Shown here piece after piece: positions 51,740-60,330 of a stretch of DNA of 64,000 nucleotides (position 1 is the first letter of the stretch; every line of letters begins with the position of its first letter). The notes under the pieces were generated by a model. The model worked only from the letters and a program-made list of their open reading frames with translations. It ran no database searches and had not been told where the DNA came from. Origin of the DNA: Anderseniella sp963759095 (GTDB lineage: Bacteria > Pseudomonadota > Alphaproteobacteria > Rhizobiales > Aestuariivirgaceae). The DNA lies in NCBI GenBank assembly GCA_963759095.1, contig CAVWYF010000014.1, positions 62,001-126,000 of the forward strand, in the 5' to 3' direction. A program made the translations under genes and the position numbers.

Positions 51740-53239
51740 ATGGTCAAGGAAATCGGACACTTCATTGGTGGCAAACTGGTCGCGGGGACATCTGGACGGT
51801 TTGCCGATGTTTACGATCCGAACACGGGTGAGGTTCAGGCGAAGGTTGCCCTGGCCAGTGAAGCCGAGTTGAAAGCGGCCGTCGCAGACGCCAAGGCCGC
51901 ACAGCCGGCGTGGGCGGCGACGAACCCGCAGCGGCGTGCCCGAGTGATGGCAAAGTTTGTCGAACTGGTGAATGCCGAAAAAGAAGACCTCGCCCAGATG
52001 CTGTCTTCCGAACACGGCAAGACCATACCCGACAGCCACGGAGATATTCAGCGCGGCGTCGAGGTGTGTGAATTTGCCACCGGCATACCGCACCTGCTGA
52101 AAGGCGAGTACACCCAGAATGCAGGCCCCGGTATTGACATCTATTCGATGCGTCAGGCCCTCGGCGTGACCGCGGGCATCACACCGTTCAATTTCCCTGC
52201 GATGATCCCGATGTGGAAGTTCGCACCCGCCATTGCATGTGGCAACGCATTCATCCTGAAGCCGTCCGAGCGTGATCCGTCGGTGCCGATGCGGCTGGCA
52301 GAACTGATGATTGAAGCGGGACTTCCTGCCGGTATCCTGAACGTGGTCAATGGTGACAAGGCATCGGTTGATGCCATCCTTGACGATGAAGACATTCAGG
52401 CCGTCGGGTTTGTGGGCTCGACGGCGATTGCCGAATACGTCTATTCGCGCGGTTGTGCTGCCGGAAAACGGGTGCAGTGCTTCGGCGGTGCGAAGAACCA
52501 CATGATCATCATGCCCGACGCGGACATGGATCAGGCCGTCGATGCGCTGATCGGGGCCGGTTACGGGTCGGCCGGTGAACGCTGCATGGCCATTTCCGTT
52601 GCGGTTCCGGTGGGTGAAGACACCGCAAACAGGCTGGTCAGCAAACTGATGCCACGGGTTGAGAATTTGCGCATTGGCCCGTCAACCGACCGTGAAGCCG
52701 ATTACGGTCCTGTTGTGACCGGTCAGGCACTGGATCGCATTCGCGATTATGTCGAGGTTGGTATCAACGAGGGTGCGACCCTTGCCGTAGATGGCCGTGA
52801 TTTCAAGATGCAAGGCTATGAAAACGGTTACTTCATGGGGGGCTGCCTGTTCGACAACGTGACCAAGGACATGCGCATCTACAAGGAAGAGATTTTTGGT
52901 CCCGTGCTATCGGTGGTGCGTGCGAAGAATTACGAAGAAGCACTCGATCTGCCGATGAGCCATGAATACGGCAATGGTGTCGCGATCTACACCCGCGACG
53001 GCGATGCGGCGCGTGACTTTGCCGACCGCATCAATATCGGCATGGTTGGCGTTAATGTGCCGATCCCGGTACCGCTGGCCTATTATACGTTCGGCGGCTG
53101 GAAAAAGTCATCGTTCGGGGACTTGAACCAGCATGGCCCGGATTCGGTGCGGTTTTACACGCGCACCAAAACGGTTACCTCGCGCTGGCCGTCGGGTATC
53201 AAGGACGGTGCCGAGTTTTCCATTCCAACCATGAGTTAG
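51740..53239 (+). CDS. mmsA: Methylmalonate-semialdehyde dehydrogenase (CoA-acylating)
   Basis: The 499-residue ALDH has GITPFNFPAMIPMWKFAPAIACGN, the typical MmsA block, GFVGSTAIAEYV, and catalytic Cys282 in GSAGERCMAIS. MmsA converts methylmalonate semialdehyde from valine breakdown to propionyl-CoA. Start ATG 51740 with agggtagag upstream. The upstream palindromes may control it. The gene ends in a short stem-loop region (53288-53317). Confidence 0.94.
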   Translation: MVKEIGHFIGGKLVAGTSGRFADVYDPNTGEVQAKVALASEAELKAAVADAKAAQPAWAATNPQRRARVMAKFVELVNAEKEDLAQMLSSEHGKTIPDSHGDIQRGVEVCEFATGIPHLLKGEYTQNAGPGIDIYSMRQALGVTAGITPFNFPAMIPMWKFAPAIACGNAFILKPSERDPSVPMRLAELMIEAGLPAGILNVVNGDKASVDAILDDEDIQAVGFVGSTAIAEYVYSRGCAAGKRVQCFGGAKNHMIIMPDADMDQAVDALIGAGYGSAGERCMAISVAVPVGEDTANRLVSKLMPRVENLRIGPSTDREADYGPVVTGQALDRIRDYVEVGINEGATLAVDGRDFKMQGYENGYFMGGCLFDNVTKDMRIYKEEIFGPVLSVVRAKNYEEALDLPMSHEYGNGVAIYTRDGDAARDFADRINIGMVGVNVPIPVPLAYYTFGGWKKSSFGDLNQHGPDSVRFYTRTKTVTSRWPSGIKDGAEFSIPTMS

Positions 53240-53287
53240 GACCGCGACCCTGGCACCGGGCAGACTTCAGACCGTAAAAGACGCCAT

Positions 53288-53317
53288 GACAGCCGCGGAC
53301 AGCAGTTCGCGGCTGTC
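53288..53317 (+). terminator. Possible terminator stem-loop after mmsA
   Basis: GACAGCCGCG (53288-53297) and CGCGGCTGTC (53308-53317) form a perfect 10-bp stem. The run of T after it is weak. Confidence 0.4.
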
Positions 53318-53465
53318 CGGTTTAAGGCTTTGTTTATCATGATCGCAGTCCGAAGCATGCAGACCCGTCTTGTGGTGAGGGTTGGAGTGAACTTTGTGAC
53401 GTATCGTTAACATCCACTGTGCGAGTCTCCGCGCCTGAATTACCGGGCTTGGGGACGAACAAGAC

Positions 53466-54686
53466 ATGGCGAACTGGGGTTTTATTGTTGTTGTTGTAGT
53501 GGCGGCACTGTCGATGCTGGTTGTGTTCAATTGGCGCCGGCCTGTCACGCTGCACCGCAGCGTCCTGATAAACCGGTCTACGGAGGAGATTTGGCCCTCC
53601 ATCGACTATCTGTCCGGCGATTTTTCATGGCAGCAGCATTTTGAACATGCCGAAACGGTTGATGACGGCCATGTCCGGATATTTTATTCCCTCAAGCGTG
53701 ATGATGGCAGCAAAGTCGGTTGGGACCTGCAGTTTGAAATAACCGAGCGTGAAATCGGCAAGTCCATCAAAGTGCGACGCACCAATATTGACGACATGCA
53801 GAAAAATGACCGTCTGCTGGAACGTGGCATTGACCTTGAGCCGCAGGAAAACGGGACCAGGGTAATATTTCGAGAAATCTGGGGACCGCGCTCAATAACC
53901 GGTTTTGCCCTGGCGCACATGGACGCTGCCTCAATGCTTGCCCGGCTGAAGAGCTGGATTGAAACCGGTAATGCCAAGCCCAAGGGATCGAACGGGTGGA
54001 CATCCATCGTGATTTCCGGCGCCTCTCTGCTGGCTACAGCGGCCGCATTTTCGCTGCTGCTGGGTTGGGAAATCGGTGCCATCTTTGTCGTGCTGCTGGT
54101 ACTGCATGAATTCGGTCATCTGATATCATTCCGCATGATCGGCCAGCCATGGGGCAAGATTATCTTCATACCGTTTCTGGGGGGTGTTGCGGTGTCTCGG
54201 GTGCCGCACCTGAGGCTTGCAGATGATGCGTTCTGCGCAATCATGGGTGCGGGATTGTCGGTGATTGCCCTGATGCCCGCCATCATCGTCAGTGCGTGGC
54301 AGGTCAGTTCGCCGGCAATTGTGCAACTGGCCTATGTGACTGCCGCCATCGCAGGCGCGCTCAACCTCTTGAACCTGTTGCCGGTATTTCCCCTTGATGG
54401 GGGTCGCGTGTTGCGCGCGGTGATGCAGTCATTCGTGCCGAAGCATGTGCGCACTGCAATGTTTGCAGTGGCGGGCATCGTGGCAATCGGCGGCGTGTAT
54501 CTGCACAATCCGGTGCTGGTCGCCATTGCGGTGGTAGCGTTTTTCCAGAGTGCCCGGCTGGGCCCGGCAAGCGATGGTGTTGCGTTGATGAAGCCATACA
54601 GGGCATCCGTCATGTGTGCGGCTTACCTGTCGCTGGTGATGGTGCATGGCATGGCGGCGGTCACCTTCTGGCCGAGCCTTGCATGA
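53466..54686 (+). CDS. Fusion of a START/SRPBCC domain to an M50 (site-2) metalloprotease
   Basis: The 406-residue protein has an N-terminal membrane anchor (about 6-24), an SRPBCC-like domain (about 28-160: LHRSVLINRSTEEIWPSIDYLS, GTRVIFREIWGP), and an intramembrane metalloprotease. Zinc ligands are H214, E215 and H218 in LHEFGH, with Asp311 in NLLPVFPLDGGR. M50 proteases cut membrane-bound regulators. An SRPBCC domain could bind a lipid or other hydrophobic ligand. The next genes are element A3 and zapE; no clear partner is encoded nearby. Confidence 0.85.
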   Translation: MANWGFIVVVVVAALSMLVVFNWRRPVTLHRSVLINRSTEEIWPSIDYLSGDFSWQQHFEHAETVDDGHVRIFYSLKRDDGSKVGWDLQFEITEREIGKSIKVRRTNIDDMQKNDRLLERGIDLEPQENGTRVIFREIWGPRSITGFALAHMDAASMLARLKSWIETGNAKPKGSNGWTSIVISGASLLATAAAFSLLLGWEIGAIFVVLLVLHEFGHLISFRMIGQPWGKIIFIPFLGGVAVSRVPHLRLADDAFCAIMGAGLSVIALMPAIIVSAWQVSSPAIVQLAYVTAAIAGALNLLNLLPVFPLDGGRVLRAVMQSFVPKHVRTAMFAVAGIVAIGGVYLHNPVLVAIAVVAFFQSARLGPASDGVALMKPYRASVMCAAYLSLVMVHGMAAVTFWPSLA

Positions 54687-54747
54687 TTTTTTCCATGCAG
54701 GGTTGAACACTTGCAGCGTGCGCGTTACCAGTGGTGTGCTTTCTTAA

Positions 54748-55010
54748 TACCAAAGGAACTACCTATTGACCCATTTGACCGATTTTTCGAGTTTGCTGGC
54801 TAGGCATGCTGCACGCCTTGGTCTTCCTGACCACAAGTGGAGCATAACGACGTCCAGCGGGCGCGAAAAACCGGCCTTCGGTGGGCCAAATCCGTCCATC
54901 TGGTGCGTTGCGCCGCTTGCCCGATGCACCCGCATCGCGCTGCGCACCGCGCCTGCCAGAGTGGCCGGATTTGACTCCATCAAATGGATCAATAGGTAGT
55001 TCCTTTGGTA
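54748..55010. repeat. Three-way-junction palindromic element, copy A3
   Basis: The 263-bp element has about 31-bp terminal inverted repeats with one mismatch (left TACCAAAGGAACTACCTATT), unlike those of A1 and A2. Arm I (GACCGATTTTTCGAG... with ...CGCGAAAAACCGGCC) and arm II (AAATCCG with CGGATTT, where A1 and A2 have AAATCAG with CTGATTT) keep pairing through matched changes. The tip CGATGC-ACCC-GCATCG is conserved. It ends 19 bases before the zapE start. Confidence 0.85.
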
Positions 55011-55029
55011 TAATCCATCGCGGTTCACA

Positions 55030-56166
55030 ATGCCCAGGCGACCATCTACCCGTTACAGAAACCTGATTGAAGACGGCAGGCTGGAAACAGATGCCGGTCA
55101 GCTTGATGTGCTCAAGCGGCTGGATGCACTGGCCCTGCAACTGGACGGCTATGGTCCGCCTGCACCGGCGAACGGGCTGGCAGGGTTGTTCAAGCGCAAG
55201 TCGTCCGGTGCTGCGCCGCACAGTGTCTACATCTGGGGTGACGTGGGGCGGGGAAAAACCCTGATCATGGATTTGTTCCATGACGCCATTGCGCCAAAGA
55301 CCAAGCGCCGCATTCATTTTCACGCGTTCATGCAGGAAGTGCATCGTGATATCCACGCCTACCGCAAGGATCAGGACAAGGGGCTGATTGATGCTGATGC
55401 AGACCCCATCGCCTCTGTTGCCAGAACCATTGCGGGCGAAGCAGGCGTGCTGTGCCTGGATGAGTTCCAGGTCAAGGACATAACCGACGCCATGATCCTG
55501 GGGCGTTTGTTCAAGGCCTTGCACAAAGCCGGATGCGTTATCGTGGCAACGTCCAACATTCCGCCGGATGAACTTTATCGCAACGGGCTGAACCGCAATC
55601 TGTTTGAGCCGTTTATCGACTTCATCAAGTCCCGGTTCGACATCATTCAACTGGACGGGCCATCAGACTACAGGCTGGACAAGCTGTCGGGCGAAGAGGT
55701 TTATTTCTGCCCGTTGGGCCCCGGTTCGCAAGCGCGTCTGAAGCTGTTGTGGCGCAAGGTGACGGGTCATGACGATGGTGTACCGGGCGAATTGCAGGTG
55801 CAGGGGCGGGTGCTGCCGGTGCCGCAGACAGCCCGGGGTGCTGCCTGGTTCACCTTCTCCGACCTGTGCGATGAGCCGCTGGGCGCAGCCGACTACCTGG
55901 CGATTACAGAAGCCTACAAGGTTGTGTTCATAGAAGGTGTACGTGAACTGGGCGAAGCACAAGGCAATGCGGCGCGGCGCTTCATCAATCTGATTGATAC
56001 GCTCTACGACGCCCATGTCCGGGTGGTGATCAGTGCCGATACGCCGCCTCAGGGCATATACCGCTATGCCGACACTCCGATCGAGTTCGCCCGCACCGTT
56101 TCCAGGCTGACGGAAATGCAGTCTGCGCAATGGTGGCAACAGGCACCAAACGCGGTTGTGGAGTGA
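55030..56166 (+). CDS. zapE: Cell division ATPase ZapE (AFG1-like)
   Basis: The 378-residue AAA-type protein has Walker A GDVGRGKT (70-77), Walker B VLCLDEFQVKDI, and the family blocks RIHFHAFMQEVHRDIH, TSNIPPDELYRNGLNR and FTFSDLCDEPLGAADYLAI. ZapE associates with the Z ring in E. coli; AFG1 assists mitochondrial protein quality. It precedes mdh, a common alphaproteobacterial order. Element A3 lies immediately upstream, so its promoter may lie in or beyond the element. Confidence 0.93.
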   Translation: MPRRPSTRYRNLIEDGRLETDAGQLDVLKRLDALALQLDGYGPPAPANGLAGLFKRKSSGAAPHSVYIWGDVGRGKTLIMDLFHDAIAPKTKRRIHFHAFMQEVHRDIHAYRKDQDKGLIDADADPIASVARTIAGEAGVLCLDEFQVKDITDAMILGRLFKALHKAGCVIVATSNIPPDELYRNGLNRNLFEPFIDFIKSRFDIIQLDGPSDYRLDKLSGEEVYFCPLGPGSQARLKLLWRKVTGHDDGVPGELQVQGRVLPVPQTARGAAWFTFSDLCDEPLGAADYLAITEAYKVVFIEGVRELGEAQGNAARRFINLIDTLYDAHVRVVISADTPPQGIYRYADTPIEFARTVSRLTEMQSAQWWQQAPNAVVE

Positions 56167-56349
56167 TTTTCGGCCAATCCACCCGTCATAGACCAATTGT
56201 GAGGTGCTAGTGACTTGCGGTCAGCCCGACTAGGGTTTAGTAAACTGCGATCTTTCGCACTAGCGAAATGGCCTCTTCGCACTGCGGTCTCCAAACCGCT
56301 GTGACAAAAAAGCGGGTGCCCATTCGCATAACTCACAGGGGAACGCACA

Positions 56350-57312
56350 ATGGCGCGTGACAAAATTGCTCTTATCGGCGGTGGCATGATCGGCGGAACG
56401 CTGGCCCATATGGCCGGCCTCAAGGAACTCGGTGATATCGTGATTTTCGACATTGTCGAGGGCATGCCGCAAGGCAAGGCGCTCGATCTGGCGGAAAGCT
56501 CACCGGTTGACGGTTTCGATGCGCAGATGACCGGCGTCAACAAGTACGAAGGCATCAAGGGTGCCGACGTGGTGATTGTGACTGCGGGTGTACCACGCAA
56601 GCCCGGCATGAGCCGCGACGACCTGTTGGAAATCAACCTGAAAGTGATGAGCCAGGTTGGTGCAGGCATCAAGAAATATGCACCAAAGGCATTTGTGATC
56701 TGCATCACCAACCCGCTGGACGTCATGGTGTGGGCCCTGCAGAAATACTCAGGACTGCCTGCCAACATGGTCGTGGGCATGGCCGGTGTGCTGGATTCAG
56801 CCCGGTTCCGGTATTTCCTGGCTGAAGAATTCAAGGTGTCGGTTGAAGACGTTACCGCCTTTGTGCTGGGCGGACACGGTGACACCATGGTGCCGCTGGT
56901 GCGGTATTCGACCGTGGCCGGTATTCCCGTGCCGGATCTGATCAAGATGAAGTGGACGACCCAGAAACAGATCGACGCCATTGTCCAGCGCACCCGTGAC
57001 GGTGGCGCCGAGATCGTCGGCCTGCTCAAGACCGGGTCGGCCTATTATGCGCCGGCTGCATCTGCGATCGCGATGGCGGAAAGCTTTCTGAAAGACAAAA
57101 AGCGCGTGTTGCCGTGTGCTGCACATCTGACCGGCCAGTATGGGCTGACGGATCTCTATGTCGGTGTGCCCACGGTGATCGGCGCAGGCGGCATCGAGAG
57201 GATCGTCGAGATCAAGCTTGACCCTGCAGAAAAGGCGGAGCTGAAGAAATCCATCAGCGCGGTGCATGGCCTGATGGATGCAGCCAAGCAGATTGCACCC
57301 GATCTGGCCTGA
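56350..57312 (+). CDS. mdh: Malate dehydrogenase
   Basis: The 320-residue LDH-type enzyme has GGGMIGG (10-16), the substrate-binding GVPRKPGMSRDDLL and catalytic His176 in GGHGDTMVPL. It oxidises malate to oxaloacetate with NAD. It is of the alphaproteobacterial type, related to lactate dehydrogenases. ATG 56350 is preceded by acaggggaac. The sucCDAB genes follow. Confidence 0.97.
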   Translation: MARDKIALIGGGMIGGTLAHMAGLKELGDIVIFDIVEGMPQGKALDLAESSPVDGFDAQMTGVNKYEGIKGADVVIVTAGVPRKPGMSRDDLLEINLKVMSQVGAGIKKYAPKAFVICITNPLDVMVWALQKYSGLPANMVVGMAGVLDSARFRYFLAEEFKVSVEDVTAFVLGGHGDTMVPLVRYSTVAGIPVPDLIKMKWTTQKQIDAIVQRTRDGGAEIVGLLKTGSAYYAPAASAIAMAESFLKDKKRVLPCAAHLTGQYGLTDLYVGVPTVIGAGGIERIVEIKLDPAEKAELKKSISAVHGLMDAAKQIAPDLA

Positions 57313-57321
57313 CGAAAATCG

Positions 57322-57377
57322 ACGCAACGCCTGAACTTTTGGGTATTTGGTGTATCACGGGTTTCACGGCGTTGCGT
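57322..57377 (+). terminator. Long stem-loop between mdh and sucC, possible terminator or processing site
   Basis: ACGCAACGCC (57322-57331) pairs with GGCGTTGCGT (57368-57377), followed by TTTCGTTGTT. The loop is about 36 bases. It could attenuate mdh transcription into sucC. Confidence 0.45.
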
Positions 57378-57466
57378 TTTCGTTGTTCACCGCCCCAACA
57401 TGGGGTCTACTGAACTCGAAAACCTGATCCAGCTTAAGCAAGACACTCAAACGGGACTGAAACACA

Positions 57467-58660
57467 ATGAATATTCATGAATATCAGGCCAAGGCACTGT
57501 TGAAATCATTTGGCGTATCGGTCTCTGACGGTGTGCCGATCATGAAGCCGGAAGAAGCAGAAGCAGCGGCCAAATCGCTTCCCGGACCTGTGTGGGTGGT
57601 CAAATCGCAGATCCATGCCGGCGGGCGTGGCAAGGGCCGCTTCAAGGAACTGGGTGACGATGCCGCCGGTGGCGTGCGGGTGGTCAAATCGGTTGACGAT
57701 GTGGTGAAGAACGCCTCCGAAATGCTGGGCAATACCCTGGTGACCAAGCAGACCGGCCCGGTCGGCAAACAGGTCAACCGGCTGTATATCGAAGACGGCG
57801 CCGACATTGCGCGCGAGCTGTACCTGTCCATTCTGGTGGACCGTACTGTCGGCCAGGTTGCCTTTGTAGTGTCGACAGAAGGTGGCATGGACATCGAGGC
57901 GGTTGCGGAAGAAACGCCTGAGAAGATCATCAATGTTGCCATTGATCCGATTGCCGGCATCACCGATGGGGATGTTGCAAATCTGTGTGACGGCCTGAAA
58001 CTGGACGGTGCCGCGCGCCAGGACGGCCAGACGCTGTTTCCAACCCTGTACAAGGCGTTCACCGAAACCGACATGAGCCTGCTCGAGGTCAACCCTCTGG
58101 TGGTTCTCGGTAACGGGCACCTGCGCGTGCTTGATGCCAAGGTATCGTTCGACGGCAATGCTGAATTTCGCCATCCCGAACTGGCCGAGCTTCGTGACCT
58201 GAGCGAAGAGGATGCCAAGGAAATCGAGGCGTCGAAATACGACCTTGCCTATATTGCCCTGGACGGAGACATCGGCTGCATGGTGAACGGCGCAGGCCTT
58301 GCCATGGCAACCATGGATATTATCAAGCTCTACGGAGCATCACCTGCCAACTTCCTGGATGTAGGTGGCGGTGCCACCACTGAAAAGGTAACGGCTGCCT
58401 TCAAGATCATCACGTCCGACCCGCAGGTAAAGGGCATTCTGGTCAATATTTTCGGCGGCATCATGCGCTGCGACGTGATTGCCGAAGGTGTCGTCACCGC
58501 GGTCAAGGAAGTCGGTTTGCAGGTGCCGCTGGTTGTCCGGCTTGAAGGCACCAATGTGGAACGGGGCAAGGAAATCATCAACCAGAGCGGGCTGAACGTT
58601 ATCGCTGCCGATGATCTCGACGATGCAGCCCAGAAGATCGTCAAGGCAGTGAAGGGTTGA
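57467..58660 (+). CDS. sucC: Succinyl-CoA synthetase beta subunit
   Basis: The 397-residue ATP-grasp protein has MNIHEYQAKALLKSFGV, KSQIHAGGRGKGRFKE and GGIMRCDVIAEG, typical of SucC. With SucD it converts succinyl-CoA to succinate with formation of ATP or GTP. The stop is followed directly by a small secreted-protein gene rather than by sucD. Confidence 0.97.
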   Translation: MNIHEYQAKALLKSFGVSVSDGVPIMKPEEAEAAAKSLPGPVWVVKSQIHAGGRGKGRFKELGDDAAGGVRVVKSVDDVVKNASEMLGNTLVTKQTGPVGKQVNRLYIEDGADIARELYLSILVDRTVGQVAFVVSTEGGMDIEAVAEETPEKIINVAIDPIAGITDGDVANLCDGLKLDGAARQDGQTLFPTLYKAFTETDMSLLEVNPLVVLGNGHLRVLDAKVSFDGNAEFRHPELAELRDLSEEDAKEIEASKYDLAYIALDGDIGCMVNGAGLAMATMDIIKLYGASPANFLDVGGGATTEKVTAAFKIITSDPQVKGILVNIFGGIMRCDVIAEGVVTAVKEVGLQVPLVVRLEGTNVERGKEIINQSGLNVIAADDLDDAAQKIVKAVKG

Positions 58661-58668
58661 TCGTCGGC

Positions 58669-59265
58669 ATGACATTCAAGTTACGCAGGCTTGCGCTGGT
58701 GGCAGCCGTTGGCGTGGTCGCGATACAGGCGACGGGTTCAGACGCTCGTGCGCAAGGCCCGGTTGATGATGAAGCCGATCCGGTTTTTGTGTTCAACAAG
58801 GTCTGTTATTCCCAGGTGCCGTCGATTGGCGCCATACGGGACATGGCAAACAGGCTGGCATGGCAGGCGCTGGAAAAAACCGACCTGAAGCTGTTTTCCC
58901 CTGATCCGAACCCTGAAGTGCTGGAAGGCTGGGATGTCCAGGTTGGCAAGAAGTTCTTCCGGTTGGGCGTGGTGCGCACTGCGGTCAGTGACAAGTTCAA
59001 GCAGACATTCCCTGACTTCGCTGATGGCACTGCTACGTCCTGTACGCTCGTGCTTGATGGTGCCAGTGATGCCGAAAATGTGTCTGAAGGCATGCAGAAG
59101 CTGGCCGGTAAGGAACCTGCCAGCAAGGACGTGCCTGACGGGGAATTCAAAACCACCACGTGGGCCGGGGGTAACGGGAACTACAAGGTGTTCCTGATTT
59201 CCAAGGCAGCGGCAGCCGGGGAAACCGGATTGTTGAACGTGACGATATTGGCAAAGGCTAAATAG
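58669..59265 (+). CDS. Secreted protein of unknown function lying between sucC and sucD
   Basis: The 198-residue product has a Sec signal peptide (MTFKLRRLALVAAVGVVAIQ, cleavage probably near DARA-Q at about residue 29). Two Cys (VCYSQVP and TSCTLVL) may form a disulfide. Nothing matches a known family. The ATG at 58669 is eight bases past the sucC stop with gaaggg upstream; a TTG at 58657 overlaps sucC. The gene sits in the TCA operon without obvious metabolic role. The stop TAG begins TAGGGTCCTGACC. Confidence 0.7.
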   Translation: MTFKLRRLALVAAVGVVAIQATGSDARAQGPVDDEADPVFVFNKVCYSQVPSIGAIRDMANRLAWQALEKTDLKLFSPDPNPEVLEGWDVQVGKKFFRLGVVRTAVSDKFKQTFPDFADGTATSCTLVLDGASDAENVSEGMQKLAGKEPASKDVPDGEFKTTTWAGGNGNYKVFLISKAAAAGETGLLNVTILAKAK

Positions 59266-59328
59266 GGTCCTGACCTTAGTGCCTGGTGCTTCTGACGGAA
59301 GTGCCGAACGATAGAAAGAAGTAAAGCG

Positions 59329-60231
59329 ATGTCCATTCTTATCGACAAGACCACTAAAATTCTCGTGCAGGGACTGACCGGCAAGACCGGTACGTTCCAT
59401 ACCGAACAGGCGCTGGCTTATCATGGTACGCAGATGGTGGGCGGGATCCATCCGAAAAAGGGTGGTCAGACATGGACGGGCCAGGGCGGCGAGACGCTGC
59501 CGGTTTTTGCAAGTGTGGCAGAAGGCAAGCAGGCAACCGGTGCCGATGCGTCGGTTGTGTACGTGCCGCCGGCAGGCGCAGGGGCTGCGATAATCGAGGC
59601 AATCGAAGCTGAAATCCCGCTCATCGTGTGCATCACCGAAGGTGTGCCGGTGATGGATATGGTAAAAGTGAAGGCGCGGCTTGAAAAGTCGAATTCGCGT
59701 CTTGTCGGACCCAATTGCCCGGGCATCCTGACACCTGATGAATGCAAGATCGGCATCATGCCCGGCAACATCTTCTCCAAGGGATCGGTTGGCGTCGTGT
59801 CGCGCTCAGGCACGCTGACTTATGAAGCGGTCTTCCAGACAACCAATGAGGGGCTTGGCCAGACGACGGCGGTCGGCATTGGTGGCGACCCGGTGAAGGG
59901 CACAGAGTTCATTGACGTGCTTGAGATGTTCCTGGCCGATGATGAAACCAAATCAATCATCATGATCGGCGAAATTGGCGGTTCGGCAGAAGAAGACGCC
60001 GCCCAGTTCATTGCAGACGAAGCGAAGAAGGGCCGTGCAAAACCGGTCGCCGGGTTTATCGCGGGCCGTACTGCGCCTCCCGGCCGCACCATGGGTCATG
60101 CCGGTGCAGTGATCTCCGGCGGCAAGGGCGGAGCCGAAGACAAAATCGAGGCGATGCGTGCTGCAGGTATCGCTATTGCAGATTCTCCGGCCACGTTAGG
60201 CAAAACACTCGCTCAGCGGTTGAAAGCCTAG
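59329..60231 (+). CDS. sucD: Succinyl-CoA synthetase alpha subunit
   Basis: The 300-residue protein has the CoA-binding GLTGKTGTFHTEQAL, VGPNCPGILTPDE and the phosphohistidine loop with His257 (GRTMGHAGAVISGG). It forms the enzyme with SucC. ATG 59329 follows aagaagtaaag. A gap of 99 bases with a stem-loop leads to sucA. Confidence 0.97.
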   Translation: MSILIDKTTKILVQGLTGKTGTFHTEQALAYHGTQMVGGIHPKKGGQTWTGQGGETLPVFASVAEGKQATGADASVVYVPPAGAGAAIIEAIEAEIPLIVCITEGVPVMDMVKVKARLEKSNSRLVGPNCPGILTPDECKIGIMPGNIFSKGSVGVVSRSGTLTYEAVFQTTNEGLGQTTAVGIGGDPVKGTEFIDVLEMFLADDETKSIIMIGEIGGSAEEDAAQFIADEAKKGRAKPVAGFIAGRTAPPGRTMGHAGAVISGGKGGAEDKIEAMRAAGIAIADSPATLGKTLAQRLKA

Positions 60232-60249
60232 CAAAAACGGCTATGTTGA

Positions 60250-60281
60250 CTTGGCGTGGATTGTTTTTAAGTCACGCCAAG
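60250..60281 (+). promoter_or_regulatory. Stem-loop between sucD and sucA
   Basis: CTTGGCGTG (60250-60258) and CACGCCAAG (60273-60281) form a perfect 9-bp stem with a 14-base loop containing GTTTTTAAG. It lies 50 bases before the sucA ATG and could be an mRNA processing or attenuation element. Confidence 0.45.
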
Positions 60282-60330
60282 GCAAATTCATAAAGGCTCA
60301 CTGCAGGTTTTGTCCGGCAGAGTAGGTAAC

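Noticed and set aside
54763..55650. Minus-strand 295-codon frame opposite zapE and A3
   Set aside because: zapE has clear ATPase motifs on the other strand and the frame runs through the A3 repeat.
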